Positions 44,595 through 52,064 of a stretch of DNA of 64,000 bases are shown in pieces. The stretch is from Bacillota bacterium. Its GTDB lineage: Bacteria > Bacillota > UBA4882 > UBA8346. Positions within the stretch are counted from its first letter, which is position 1. Every line of letters starts with the position of its first letter. Below the pieces are notes generated by a model. The model saw only the letters and a program-made list of their open reading frames with translations. It had not been told where the DNA came from and did no database searches. The stretch covers positions 1 through 64,000 of the forward strand of contig JAEZFP010000002.1 of NCBI GenBank assembly GCA_023417475.1. Direction: 5' to 3'. A program made the translations under genes and the position numbers.

Positions 44595-45299
44595 ATGTTA
44601 AAACGGCTTACATTCATAGCGCTACTCTGCGCTCTTATGGCGACATTCCATACCAAAACCCTAGCCAGCACGTTAGGCGTAGAGGTTGAACCGGGAGTCT
44701 CCGCTTACCTTGAGTTATATTCCGAACCGGATGCGGGTTACGGACCGAAAGTCGGCGTCGATTGGGGGGTCAACGACCAATGGATGCTGCAATTCGGTTT
44801 CCAGGCCGAAGGTGATGATGATAAAGATTCCTTCAACCCGGCGATCACTTCATTGGGCGCGCGGTATGAATTTACCGAACAACTGGCGGCGACGCTCAAC
44901 TATGACCACAGCGACGCTGAAAAAGCTTATACCCTTGGCCTGGTTGGTAAACTTGGTCTTAGCGAACCGTTGGCGCTAGCCGGCAAACTTGAATACGGCC
45001 GGACCCGTCCCGACGAGAAACTGGACGGTGAAACCGCCGACACGACGACCTTAGCTTTCTTTACCGGTTTTGAATACCAAGCCTTGGAGAACCTGGTCTT
45101 CAATCTTGGCTATGAAGTCGACCGGACCGCTTATGTGAAAAAAGCGCTGGACCGGACGTACGGCGACGACACTACCACGCTGTATACCGTCGGCGCGGAG
45201 TGGGCTGTTAATCAATACACCCTTTATTTTGATTACGACATGCCCAACGGCGACGACGGGGAGAACACCCTGACCCTTGGCGTGTCCTATGCGTTTTAA
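44595..45299 (+). CDS. predicted outer-membrane beta-barrel protein, iron-regulated
   Basis: A 234-aa secreted protein with signal peptide MLKRLTFIALLCALMATFHT up to TLAS. The mature part shows alternating hydrophobic/polar strands separated by Asp/Gly-rich loops: ITSLGARYEFTEQLAATLNY, PLALAGKLEYGRT, ENLVFNLGYEVDRTA and NQYTLYFDYDMP. I count about 10-12 strands. It ends LTLGVSYAF with terminal Phe, the usual insertion signal of outer-membrane barrels. No TonB box or plug is seen, so it would be a small porin or channel. ATG at 44595 has GGAGGGG upstream. Three DtxR-type boxes precede it and a flavodoxin gene follows by 67 bp. The iron role is inference from those. Confidence 0.75.
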   Translation: MLKRLTFIALLCALMATFHTKTLASTLGVEVEPGVSAYLELYSEPDAGYGPKVGVDWGVNDQWMLQFGFQAEGDDDKDSFNPAITSLGARYEFTEQLAATLNYDHSDAEKAYTLGLVGKLGLSEPLALAGKLEYGRTRPDEKLDGETADTTTLAFFTGFEYQALENLVFNLGYEVDRTAYVKKALDRTYGDDTTTLYTVGAEWAVNQYTLYFDYDMPNGDDGENTLTLGVSYAF

Positions 45300-45366
45300 A
45301 ATGCAATGAACCCTACGAAAGCCACCGGCTGATAACGTAACAAAAAAACAAATGGAGTGGTTGGTA

Positions 45367-45801
45367 ATGAAGAACATAGCGATTATTTTTTGGAGCGGCA
45401 CCGGCAACACCCAGCAAATGGCCGAAGCCATCGGCGCCGGCGCAACGACTGACGCGACTGCCGTCAAAGTGATTCCGGTGGACCAAGCCTCCCAAGCCAA
45501 CCTGGCGGAAGCCGACGCGGTCGCGTTAGGTTGCCCCTCAATGGGCAGCGAAGTCTTGGAGGAAATGGAGATGGAACCGTTCGTCGCCGCCATCGCTCCC
45601 GAAGCGTTAGCCGGAAAACCGTTGGCCTTATTTGGCTCCTATGATTGGGGCGACGGTCAATGGATGCGTGATTGGGAAGAACGGATGGCGGCAACCAGCG
45701 CCAAGTTGATTGACGGCGGATTAACCATCCGCAGCACGCCCGATGCGGACGGTTTGGAACAATGCAAAGCGCTCGGCGCCAAATTAGCCGCCGCGTTGTA
45801 A
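45367..45801 (+). CDS. flavodoxin
   Basis: A 144-aa short-chain flavodoxin, an FMN electron carrier that replaces ferredoxin under iron limitation. The phosphate loop is WSGTGNTQQMAEAI (about residues 9-22), followed by ALGCPSMGSEVLEE and the second FMN loop GSYDWGDGQWM. Length is normal. The ATG at 45367 has GGAGTGG in front. It lies 67 bp after the barrel gene without a strong terminator between, so the two are probably co-transcribed and iron-repressed. Confidence 0.92.
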   Translation: MKNIAIIFWSGTGNTQQMAEAIGAGATTDATAVKVIPVDQASQANLAEADAVALGCPSMGSEVLEEMEMEPFVAAIAPEALAGKPLALFGSYDWGDGQWMRDWEERMAATSAKLIDGGLTIRSTPDADGLEQCKALGAKLAAAL

Positions 45802-45812
45802 AGCGGTAGCAT

Positions 45813-45854
45813 GAGCAAAGAAAAAGCGCCGGATTTGGCGCTTTTTCTTTGCTC
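45813..45854. terminator. bidirectional terminator of the two iron operons
   Basis: Inverted repeat of 18 bp per arm: GAGCAAAGAAAAAGCGCC (45813-45830) and its exact complement 45837-45854 around GGATTT. It has T-runs within both 3' arms, and separates the flavodoxin gene from the convergent Cys-rich gene. Confidence 0.93.
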
Positions 45855-45869
45855 AATTTTTTATTGACG

Positions 45870-46016
45870 TTACTTTGATTGCCGTTTGACATCGCAGCAA
45901 TCCCCCGGGCAACCGGTCTCGCACCCGCAACCGCCCTTTTTGGTAGCGCGCACCGCCGCCAGTACAATGATTCCGACCAATAAGATTCCGGCGCCAAATA
46001 GGATGAACAATCTCAT
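45870..46016 (-). CDS. FeoB-associated Cys-rich membrane protein
   Basis: A 48-aa miniprotein: one N-terminal membrane span (MRLFILFGAGILLVGIIVLA) followed by a basic turn and the cluster GGCGCETGCPGDCCD with six cysteines. This is the layout of the FeoB-associated Cys-rich family, small membrane proteins often encoded with feoB and thought to help ferrous iron transport. ATG at 46016 has TTGGAGGTC upstream. It is separated from feoB by several genes here. It sits 135 bp after the DUF2325 gene in the same direction. Confidence 0.8.
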   Translation of the reverse strand: MRLFILFGAGILLVGIIVLAAVRATKKGGCGCETGCPGDCCDVKRQSK

Positions 46017-46151
46017 GATTTGACCTCCAATCGTAAGCTAAATAAATTATCCGGGTTGAGTGGCCGCAAGTATAAGGATTTTTCGCCTCCAAGGCGGTGG
46101 TCAGACCCTCGATAATCTCATGCTACGGTTCGACCATTCCCTCGGAAGCGC

Positions 46152-46457
46152 TCATGGCAGCAAGCCTTTCGCCTGCGTATTTTGGAATGTTTCCAACGCT
46201 TGACTAATCGACGACCAGGACCGCCGCACGAACAAGGTGTGAACGCCCCGGGCTTTGGCCGCGGCTTTCACTTCCAACGCCAAGCCGTGATTCAGGTAAT
46301 CGGTCAAGACCAAAACCGCCTCGACCCCCTGCGGGATACCGCTTTTCAGTTCCCCTTTTTTCCGCCCGCTGACGTGTTGGATCAGTTGAAAGCCCTTCGT
46401 CTCCAACAATGCAGGAATCTTTCCCAAATGGTCACCGCCAAAAATTACAATTGACAT
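46152..46457 (-). CDS. DUF2325 family protein
   Basis: A 101-aa protein of the DUF2325 family, a small Rossmann-like fold found in Firmicutes, often near iron or redox genes. The start MSIVIFGGDHLGKIPALLE, the central VLVLTDYLNHGLALEVK and the end VHTLFVRRSWSSISQALE match the family pattern. Function unknown. The ATG at 46457 has GGGGAG seven bases upstream. It is 147 bp after the DUF3793 gene and probably in the same transcript. Confidence 0.8.
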   Translation of the reverse strand: MSIVIFGGDHLGKIPALLETKGFQLIQHVSGRKKGELKSGIPQGVEAVLVLTDYLNHGLALEVKAAAKARGVHTLFVRRSWSSISQALETFQNTQAKGLLP

Positions 46458-46604
46458 GGCCAACTCCCCAATCTTGCGTTGCTATTGATCTCGCCGCAAT
46501 GTCACGATGTTCTCTATTGCGGCCGATCATTCTTAATTCTGGACAGAATCGACTCTGCCCGGCTAAATTTGCAAAACGGAACTAAACCGGTTCACCCGCG
46601 GGTT

Positions 46605-47234
46605 CTATCCGCAACAGGGACTGACCCGCTCCCGGAGATAAGCGGACGGTTGCGCGCCGGCCAGCATCTGCCGGACAAATCCCAACTTCGCTTCGTGATA
46701 CTTGGCAAATAACGCCCGTTTCCGTTCCGGATCGTGATACACTTTCCAATAACCGTCGGCCAACGCCTGCTTGCCGCCATGCCGAATGAATCCGAGCACA
46801 TCCGGGAGAGGGATCCCCAAAAAGAGGCCGATCTCATGCGGACAACCCGCCTGATAACGCTCCTTCAAATCGGCCAACGCCGTTTGGAGCGTCGGTTGCC
46901 TATGATATCCGCAAGACTCCAAAAACCAGCTGCTGGCCCGTTGTTGCAACACTTGTCGCAAGAGTCGCGGACTGTAAAACAAGACCACGACATGATTGGA
47001 AGACTCTTGCAGGGTAAAGTGACAAAAATCCTCCGATTGCGGAATGGCGTGTTGCTCTTCGCGCCACCGGCCGTACAACTCTCGACGCCGGTCATCGGCA
47101 AATGTCAATATCACGCCCGGCTTTTGCTGTTCCAGCACCGGCGCCGCCTGATACGCAATGGTATGAAGCAGATAATCCCGGTCGTTTAGCCCAAGCCACC
47201 CCTGCAGATAACGATGTTGCAGCTCAGTTTTCAT
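46605..47234 (-). CDS. DUF3793 family protein
   Basis: A 209-aa protein of the DUF3793 family, uncharacterised and common in anaerobic Firmicutes beside flavodoxin and Feo genes. It has HTIAYQAAPVLEQQKPGVIL near residue 25, VVVLFYSPRLLRQVL near 100 and the typical CPHEIGLFLGIPLPDVLGFI near 150. No signal peptide. A GGGAGGGAG ribosome site precedes it, and one DtxR-type box lies 39-56 bp upstream, so it should be iron-regulated. A role in handling flavodoxin or iron is suggested by context only. Confidence 0.83.
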   Translation of the reverse strand: MKTELQHRYLQGWLGLNDRDYLLHTIAYQAAPVLEQQKPGVILTFADDRRRELYGRWREEQHAIPQSEDFCHFTLQESSNHVVVLFYSPRLLRQVLQQRASSWFLESCGYHRQPTLQTALADLKERYQAGCPHEIGLFLGIPLPDVLGFIRHGGKQALADGYWKVYHDPERKRALFAKYHEAKLGFVRQMLAGAQPSAYLRERVSPCCG

Positions 47235-47272
47235 GGTTCTCCCTCCCTAGCGCGGCAGCTGGATGTTTTATT

Positions 47273-47290
47273 GTTAGTCAAAACTAACTT
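47273..47290. promoter_or_regulatory. DtxR-type box 4
   Basis: GTTAGTCAAAACTAACTT: perfect arms. It lies between fur and the DUF3793 gene. Confidence 0.8.
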
Positions 47291-47310
47291 TTTTATGATA
47301 AAAAATTAAA

Positions 47311-47745
47311 TTAATGCTCGGTTTGGCATTGCGAACATAACCCGTATAATTTCACCTGCTCCACCCGGAATTGGGATTGATGCGGCAGTGGCTGGAAGCG
47401 GCAAGTTTGCTCCGGCTCCAAACGAACCCGGCCGCATTGCCGGCAGATGAGCCGGACCGGTTGGACGGGCGCCCCGGTTTCCCAGCGAAAACGGGTTCCT
47501 TTGCCGTCGTGGCAATCGGTTGTCAACAATCGCAACCGTTCAAACAGCGCCAACGTCCGATAGACGGTCGCTTGACCGACCTCCGGAACTTTCGCTTTTA
47601 CCAGCCGGAAAATCTCGTCGCTGCGCAGATAGCGGTCTTGATTTTGAATTAAAACCGCCAACACCGCTTGCCGCTGCGCTGTGAAACGGCAACCGCTCTC
47701 TTCCAACCGGGTCACCACCGCCCGCATTTCGTTCTTCGCCAACAC
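47311..47745 (-). CDS. fur: Fur-family metal-dependent repressor
   Basis: A 144-aa regulator of the Fur family. It has a winged helix with the recognition helix QATVYRTLALFERLRLL (about residues 55-72) and C-terminal dimerisation domain with two structural zinc pairs, CRQC and CSQC. Whether it senses Fe, Zn or peroxide cannot be decided from this. The frame is open for 25 more codons, but GTG at 47745 lies eight bases after GGAGG and gives the normal family length. It follows feoB by 94 bp. The presence of both Fur and a DtxR-type regulator in one island is notable. Confidence 0.85.
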   Translation of the reverse strand: MLAKNEMRAVVTRLEESGCRFTAQRQAVLAVLIQNQDRYLRSDEIFRLVKAKVPEVGQATVYRTLALFERLRLLTTDCHDGKGTRFRWETGAPVQPVRLICRQCGRVRLEPEQTCRFQPLPHQSQFRVEQVKLYGLCSQCQTEH

Positions 47746-47839
47746 AACCAAAGTCCTCCGGGGTTTATTCGGTATGATACGGATCCGGTCGCAACCGGAC
47801 CCGCATCGCTTATCATTCAATATCCGGGGTCGCCGGCAA

Positions 47840-50158
47840 TCAGGCGCTGAGCGTCTGCGACGGATTATCCTTGGTCAAGTTGGTTTTACGACCCAGCCAC
47901 CAGAAGACCCCGATCATCGCTACCAGTAATAGCACCGACACGGTAATCCACAAGGGCTGATGTCCCAACGTCACCTGATAGAATAAGGTCGCCACAACCC
48001 AGGCCAAAAGCGTCAGATAAGTTAACGCCAAGGTTCCGTACCCCTTGCCCATTTCTCGCAACACCGCGCCCAACGCCGCGACGCACGGCATATAAATGAG
48101 CACCAGCAACAGATACGCGTACGCCTGCAACGGTCCCTGGGTGAAATAACGTTTCATCGCCGTATAAACCTGCTGATCGGCGCCAACCTCCTGGGCGACG
48201 GCCGCTTGATCCGCACTGACCACGCCCATGCCGAGTGGATCGCGTAAACCGTCCCAAACTCCGCTTAAGTTGTCCCCGATCGAGGCCACCGCTTCCTGAA
48301 CGCCGGCTCCCAGATCGAATTTAGATTCTTCGGCGCTTTCGGCCTGACTGGCGTGGTCAATCTGGCTGTACAGCGAATTCAAGGTGCCGACCACCGCCTC
48401 TTTGGCTAAAATTCCGGTGAAAACGCCCACTGCCGCCGGCCAGTTTTCTTTCTCCATGCCCATCGGTTCGAAGATCGGCGTGATCGACTTGCCGATCTGG
48501 GCCAAAACCGAATTAGGCGAGTCTTCGTTGCCAAAGGTGCCGTCGGTGCCGAACGAATTGAGAAACGCCAACAAAGCGACGACAATAATAATGATCTTCG
48601 TCCGAAACATGAAGACGCTCAAGCGACTCCAGGTATAGGCGAGAATGTTTTTGAAACGCGGCAAATGGTACGGCGGAAGCTCCATCACGAAATGAGACGC
48701 CTCGCCCTTAAAAAGCGTATTTTTCAGGATCAGACCTGTGAAGATCGCCAAGACGATTCCCACCAGATACAGGGAGAAGACCATATTCGAAGCGCCCGCT
48801 CCGAAGAACGCCGCGCCAAACAAGGCATAGACCGGAAGCCGGGCGCCGCAGGACATCAACGGGATCATAAAGATCGTTAAATACCGGTCGCGTTTATTTT
48901 CCAAAGTCCGGGTGGCCATAATCGCCGGCACGCCGCAACCAAAACCGACCAGCATCGGCACGAAGGATTTTCCCGGTAAGCCGATCCAGCGTAAAAAGCG
49001 GTCCATGACAAACGCCGCCCGGGCCATATAACCCGAGTCCTCCAAGATCGACAAGACCAAAAACATCATAAAGATCACGGGGATAAACGTCGCCAACGTC
49101 TGCACCCCGGCTCCGATCCCGCCGGCCAAGATCGACACCAGCCACTCCGGCGCGCCGATAGCGCTCAACGCCTGACCGAACCCATCGACAAAGATCGTTC
49201 CGAATAAAATATCAAAAAAGTCGATAAACGCGCCGCCGACATTCATGGTCAGCCAAAACATCAAATACATAATTCCTAAAAAGATCGGTATGCCTAACAA
49301 ACGGTGCATCACAAAATGATCGACCCGGTCGCCGATGGACTCCTTGACCACGCCCCGGCCGATCACGTTCTCAGTCAACTGATAGATCAACTGATAGCGC
49401 GCTTCAGCCAGGATTACGTCGGCATTATCATTCAACTCCGCTTCAATCCCGGTAACAATTTTGCGGATGGCCGCTTCGGTCAGCGCGCCGGAGGATGTGA
49501 CCCGTCCGGTGACCCAGGTGTCTTGTTCCAACAGTTTTAATGCCGTCCAACGGGCATTGGCGCCCAGTTCCCTACCGACCGGCTCCAACTGCGGCAACCA
49601 CTGCGCGATCGCCTGCTCCACCGGTTCCGGAAATCGCACCCGGGCCGTCGGCGCCATCCGCCGCTGCCAAGCTTGGGCGATCGCCTCTTTCAACCGTTCC
49701 AAATCTTTTTTCTGGGTGGCGCTGATATCCACCACCGGACAGCCCAACCGTTGCTCCAACTTTTGCCGGTTGATGGTGATCCCTTTTCCCGCCGCCAGAT
49801 CCATCATGTTCAGAACCGCCAAGACCGGCACGCCCATCTCAATCAGTTGGGTGGTGAGATAAAGGTTCCGTTCCAGGTTGGTGGCATCCAAAATATTGAT
49901 GACCAAACCAGGCTCGCCGCTGAGGATATAATCCCGTGAAACCCGTTCGTCTTCCGAATGGGCAGTTAATGAGTAAATTCCGGGCAGGTCAACCAGGGTT
50001 ACCTTCTGTCCCGCGAGGGTCAGTAAGCCTTCTTTCCGTTCCACGGTGACGCCGGGCCAGTTCCCCACCCGCTGGTTGCTGCCGGTTAAACCGTTAAATA
50101 AGGTGGTCTTCCCGGAGTTGGGATTGCCGACCACCGCAATTGTCTTAACTTCTGCCAT
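47840..50158 (-). CDS. feoB: ferrous iron transporter FeoB
   Basis: A 772-aa inner-membrane Fe2+ transporter. The N-terminal G domain has GNPNSGKTTLFN (G1, about 11), GNWPGVTVERKEG, DLPGIYSL (G3) and NMMD (G4). A helical GDI-like region follows, then two Gate domains (SFVPMLVGFGCGVPAIMATR and VGVFTGILAKEAVVGTLNSLY, with conserved Cys). The ATG overlaps the feoA stop by one base (TGATG) with AAGGAGG before it. In the iron island with two feoA genes. Confidence 0.97.
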   Translation of the reverse strand: MAEVKTIAVVGNPNSGKTTLFNGLTGSNQRVGNWPGVTVERKEGLLTLAGQKVTLVDLPGIYSLTAHSEDERVSRDYILSGEPGLVINILDATNLERNLYLTTQLIEMGVPVLAVLNMMDLAAGKGITINRQKLEQRLGCPVVDISATQKKDLERLKEAIAQAWQRRMAPTARVRFPEPVEQAIAQWLPQLEPVGRELGANARWTALKLLEQDTWVTGRVTSSGALTEAAIRKIVTGIEAELNDNADVILAEARYQLIYQLTENVIGRGVVKESIGDRVDHFVMHRLLGIPIFLGIMYLMFWLTMNVGGAFIDFFDILFGTIFVDGFGQALSAIGAPEWLVSILAGGIGAGVQTLATFIPVIFMMFLVLSILEDSGYMARAAFVMDRFLRWIGLPGKSFVPMLVGFGCGVPAIMATRTLENKRDRYLTIFMIPLMSCGARLPVYALFGAAFFGAGASNMVFSLYLVGIVLAIFTGLILKNTLFKGEASHFVMELPPYHLPRFKNILAYTWSRLSVFMFRTKIIIIVVALLAFLNSFGTDGTFGNEDSPNSVLAQIGKSITPIFEPMGMEKENWPAAVGVFTGILAKEAVVGTLNSLYSQIDHASQAESAEESKFDLGAGVQEAVASIGDNLSGVWDGLRDPLGMGVVSADQAAVAQEVGADQQVYTAMKRYFTQGPLQAYAYLLLVLIYMPCVAALGAVLREMGKGYGTLALTYLTLLAWVVATLFYQVTLGHQPLWITVSVLLLVAMIGVFWWLGRKTNLTKDNPSQTLSA

Positions 50159-50394
50159 CAACTGTGCCTCCTTATCTGTAAAACATCGGCTTCCGCTTTA
50201 CGCAGCGAGAGATGAAACCCGCGCACCGCCACTTCGACCGGGTCGCCCAGCGGCGCTACCTTGACCACCTGAACCGTTGTCCCTTTGGTCAGTCCCATCG
50301 CCAACAGTTTACTACGGTAGCTCGGGTCGTTCCCTTCGTATCCGGTGATCTCGCCGGTCTCCCCCGGTTTTAAATCCTTCAGTCTTTCCGCCAT
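50158..50394 (-). CDS. feoA: FeoA domain protein (second)
   Basis: A 78-aa SH3-like FeoA protein: LKDLKPGETGEITGY, the LLAMGLTKGTTVQVVKVAPLG core and VRGFHLSLRKAEADVLQI. It regulates or assists FeoB at the cytoplasmic face. Start MAERL at 50394 has GAGAGG upstream. It overlaps the first feoA by 16 bp and feoB by one base. Confidence 0.92.
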   Translation of the reverse strand: MAERLKDLKPGETGEITGYEGNDPSYRSKLLAMGLTKGTTVQVVKVAPLGDPVEVAVRGFHLSLRKAEADVLQIRRHS

Positions 50395-50735
50395 GAAAAC
50401 CATCCTCTCTTTGCTTGCGACTCCGGATTGGGCTGCACGTAAATCTTGCCGATGGTCCCCCAGTCGACCATCACCCGGTTCTGATCAAGCTGCAAAATAT
50501 AGGGGTGGCCTTTTTCACCCCGCGCCACTTTGATCTGCATGCCGGGAATCAGCCCCAATGCCAACATTTGACTCCGGAACTCTTCTCCGCCGTCAAAACG
50601 TCGCACAATCCCGGAGCTTCCGGTCTGTAAATTCGCCACCGAAACCACGGCGGATGATTGCGGCGCCGTTCCCTCGGCGCTGGCTGCGAAGGATAAACCC
50701 ACCGGCTTTTTAGTATCGCAAACCGCTCCCATCAT
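50379..50735 (-). CDS. feoA: FeoA domain protein (first, extended)
   Basis: A 118-aa protein: the FeoA fold occupies about residues 30-105 (LQTGSSGIVRRFDGGEEFRS, then MLALGLIPGMQIKVARG), with an extra N-terminal tail of about 28 residues and a short basic C-terminal tail. Two divergent FeoA proteins are common in Firmicutes and may act as a heteromer on FeoB. The start follows GGGAGGG. Box 5 lies 19-36 bp before it. Confidence 0.88.
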   Translation of the reverse strand: MMGAVCDTKKPVGLSFAASAEGTAPQSSAVVSVANLQTGSSGIVRRFDGGEEFRSQMLALGLIPGMQIKVARGEKGHPYILQLDQNRVMVDWGTIGKIYVQPNPESQAKRGWFSWRKD

Positions 50736-50753
50736 TGAAAACCCTCCCCATCA

Positions 50754-50771
50754 GTTAGTCTTAACTAACAT
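50754..50771. promoter_or_regulatory. DtxR-type box 5
   Basis: GTTAGTCTTAACTAACAT: perfect arms, directly before the feoA ribosome site. Confidence 0.85.
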
Positions 50772-50848
50772 CAAATTAAAAAAACAACCTTTAAAAACGC
50801 GGATACCCCGGTATATTCTTTTTAAAATCAACGCCTAACGCAACAACT

Positions 50849-50866
50849 GTAAGTCTTAACTAACAT
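50849..50866. promoter_or_regulatory. DtxR-type box 6
   Basis: GTAAGTCTTAACTAACAT: one mismatch. It shares its CTTA centre and flank with box 5, 95 bp away; two sites could hold an operator loop around the feo promoter. Confidence 0.75.
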
Positions 50867-50905
50867 TTAATCAAAAATAAAACCCATTGCATCCTTCGAC
50901 TTTTT

Positions 50906-51298
50906 TTAACGGGATTGAATTAATCCCGAAAGATAGTCGACCAACTTATCCATCGTTATCGGGCTGATGTAATGTTCGACACTACATGCGTCTTGCTCCG
51001 CCGTCTGGTGGTCAACCCCCAAGATTTCGCTGAAAAAATGCTTCAGAACCTCGTGACGGCGTTGAATCTTCCGGGCTTGCACCTTGCCTTGTTCAGTCAG
51101 TTGCATCGGTCCGTAGCGTTCGTGGCTGAGAAGATTCAAATCGACCAGTTTGGAGACGGCTTGGTTGACGCTGGATTTGGCGACGCCGAGCTTTTCCGCC
51201 AAATCAGTGACGCGAATGGATTCGTTTTCTTGGCTCAGATCCAATATGACTTCCAAATAATCCTCCAATGACGGAGAGATGGAAGTGGTTTCCGACAC
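50906..51298 (-). CDS. DtxR/MntR-family metalloregulator
   Basis: A 130-aa repressor of the DtxR family. The winged helix is in residues about 10-65 (ESIRVTDLAEKLGVAKSSVN recognition region, then LVDLNLLSHERYGPMQLTEQ) and the dimerisation/metal region in 70-125 with RRHEVLKHFFSEILGVDHQTAEQDACSVEH, which contains the typical H, E and C ligands. It has no SH3 domain, like MntR. The cysteine in DACSVEH is as in iron-sensing DtxR and IdeR, where MntR often lacks it. GTG start. It has one box of its own upstream and is the likely reader of all seven boxes. Fe rather than Mn is inferred. Confidence 0.88.
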   Translation of the reverse strand: MSETTSISPSLEDYLEVILDLSQENESIRVTDLAEKLGVAKSSVNQAVSKLVDLNLLSHERYGPMQLTEQGKVQARKIQRRHEVLKHFFSEILGVDHQTAEQDACSVEHYISPITMDKLVDYLSGLIQSR

Positions 51299-51323
51299 AT
51301 CATCACTTCGCTTTATAGTGAAT

Positions 51324-51341
51324 GTTAGTATGGACTAACTA
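51324..51341. promoter_or_regulatory. DtxR-type box 7
   Basis: GTTAGTATGGACTAACTA: perfect arms, 26 bp before the regulator start codon, which suggests autoregulation. Confidence 0.8.
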
Positions 51342-51485
51342 CTGTAAATTAAATGTACTCCATCCCCAAAAGTTTGTCAAGCGTTCATTCGCGATCTTGA
51401 CAGTTTTTCTTTAAAGTGATATATAATTGATTATATATATATGATGTTATCCAAAAAGTTTTAAACCGTCGCGGAGGCAATTTTC

Positions 51486-52064
51486 ATGTCGTTAAAACAT
51501 GCGTTATTGGGTTTTTTAAATTATCAGAGCATGACCGGATACACCCTCAAACAGTGTTTCGACCAGTCGGTGCAACATTTTTGGAACGCCAGTCTCAGCC
51601 AGATCTATCCGACGCTGAACCAAATGAAAGAGGAAGGTCTGCTGACCATGGAAATTAAGTATCAGGACGCCTCTCCCAACGCCAAAATCTATCAGATCAC
51701 CCCCGCCGGCCGGAGCGAGCTTCAACGGTGGCTGGCGGAGCCGACCGAAGCGCAACCCAACCGCAGCGCGTTTTTGGTCAAAATTTTTTTTAGCGCCAAC
51801 ATCGACCGCCAGGTGGTCCTGGCCCAACTCAAGGAACGTTTGGAACAGGCCAAAGCCAACTTGATCCGCTACCGTCAGTCCCAACAAGAGATCATCAACC
51901 GGCACGCGTCGGCCGACGACTTTCCCCAGGATCGCCTCTTTTGGAGCCTAACGGCCGATTACGGCATTAAACATGAGGAAGCCAACATCGCCTGGTACCA
52001 AACGTCGATCAAAACGCTTGAGGCCTTGTCCGGCGCCGATCGAAAGGAGCATCGCGAACCATGA
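51486..52064 (+). CDS. PadR-family transcriptional regulator
   Basis: A 192-aa regulator. The N-terminal PadR winged helix (LKHALLGFLNYQSMTGYTLK, then LSQIYPTLNQMKEEGLLTME) is followed by the C-terminal Vir-type helical domain of subfamily PadR-s2 (about 100-185, with RQVVLAQLKERLEQAKANLI). It responds to small phenolic or drug-like compounds in known members. It is the first gene of a three-gene operon, translationally coupled to the next by an ATGA overlap. The start follows GAGG. Confidence 0.9.
   Translation: MSLKHALLGFLNYQSMTGYTLKQCFDQSVQHFWNASLSQIYPTLNQMKEEGLLTMEIKYQDASPNAKIYQITPAGRSELQRWLAEPTEAQPNRSAFLVKIFFSANIDRQVVLAQLKERLEQAKANLIRYRQSQQEIINRHASADDFPQDRLFWSLTADYGIKHEEANIAWYQTSIKTLEALSGADRKEHREP

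Noticed and set aside
44512..44602. Leader peptide from a GTG overlapping AAGGAGGTGA upstream of the barrel gene
   Set aside because: The ribosome site overlaps the start codon, so initiation there is unlikely.
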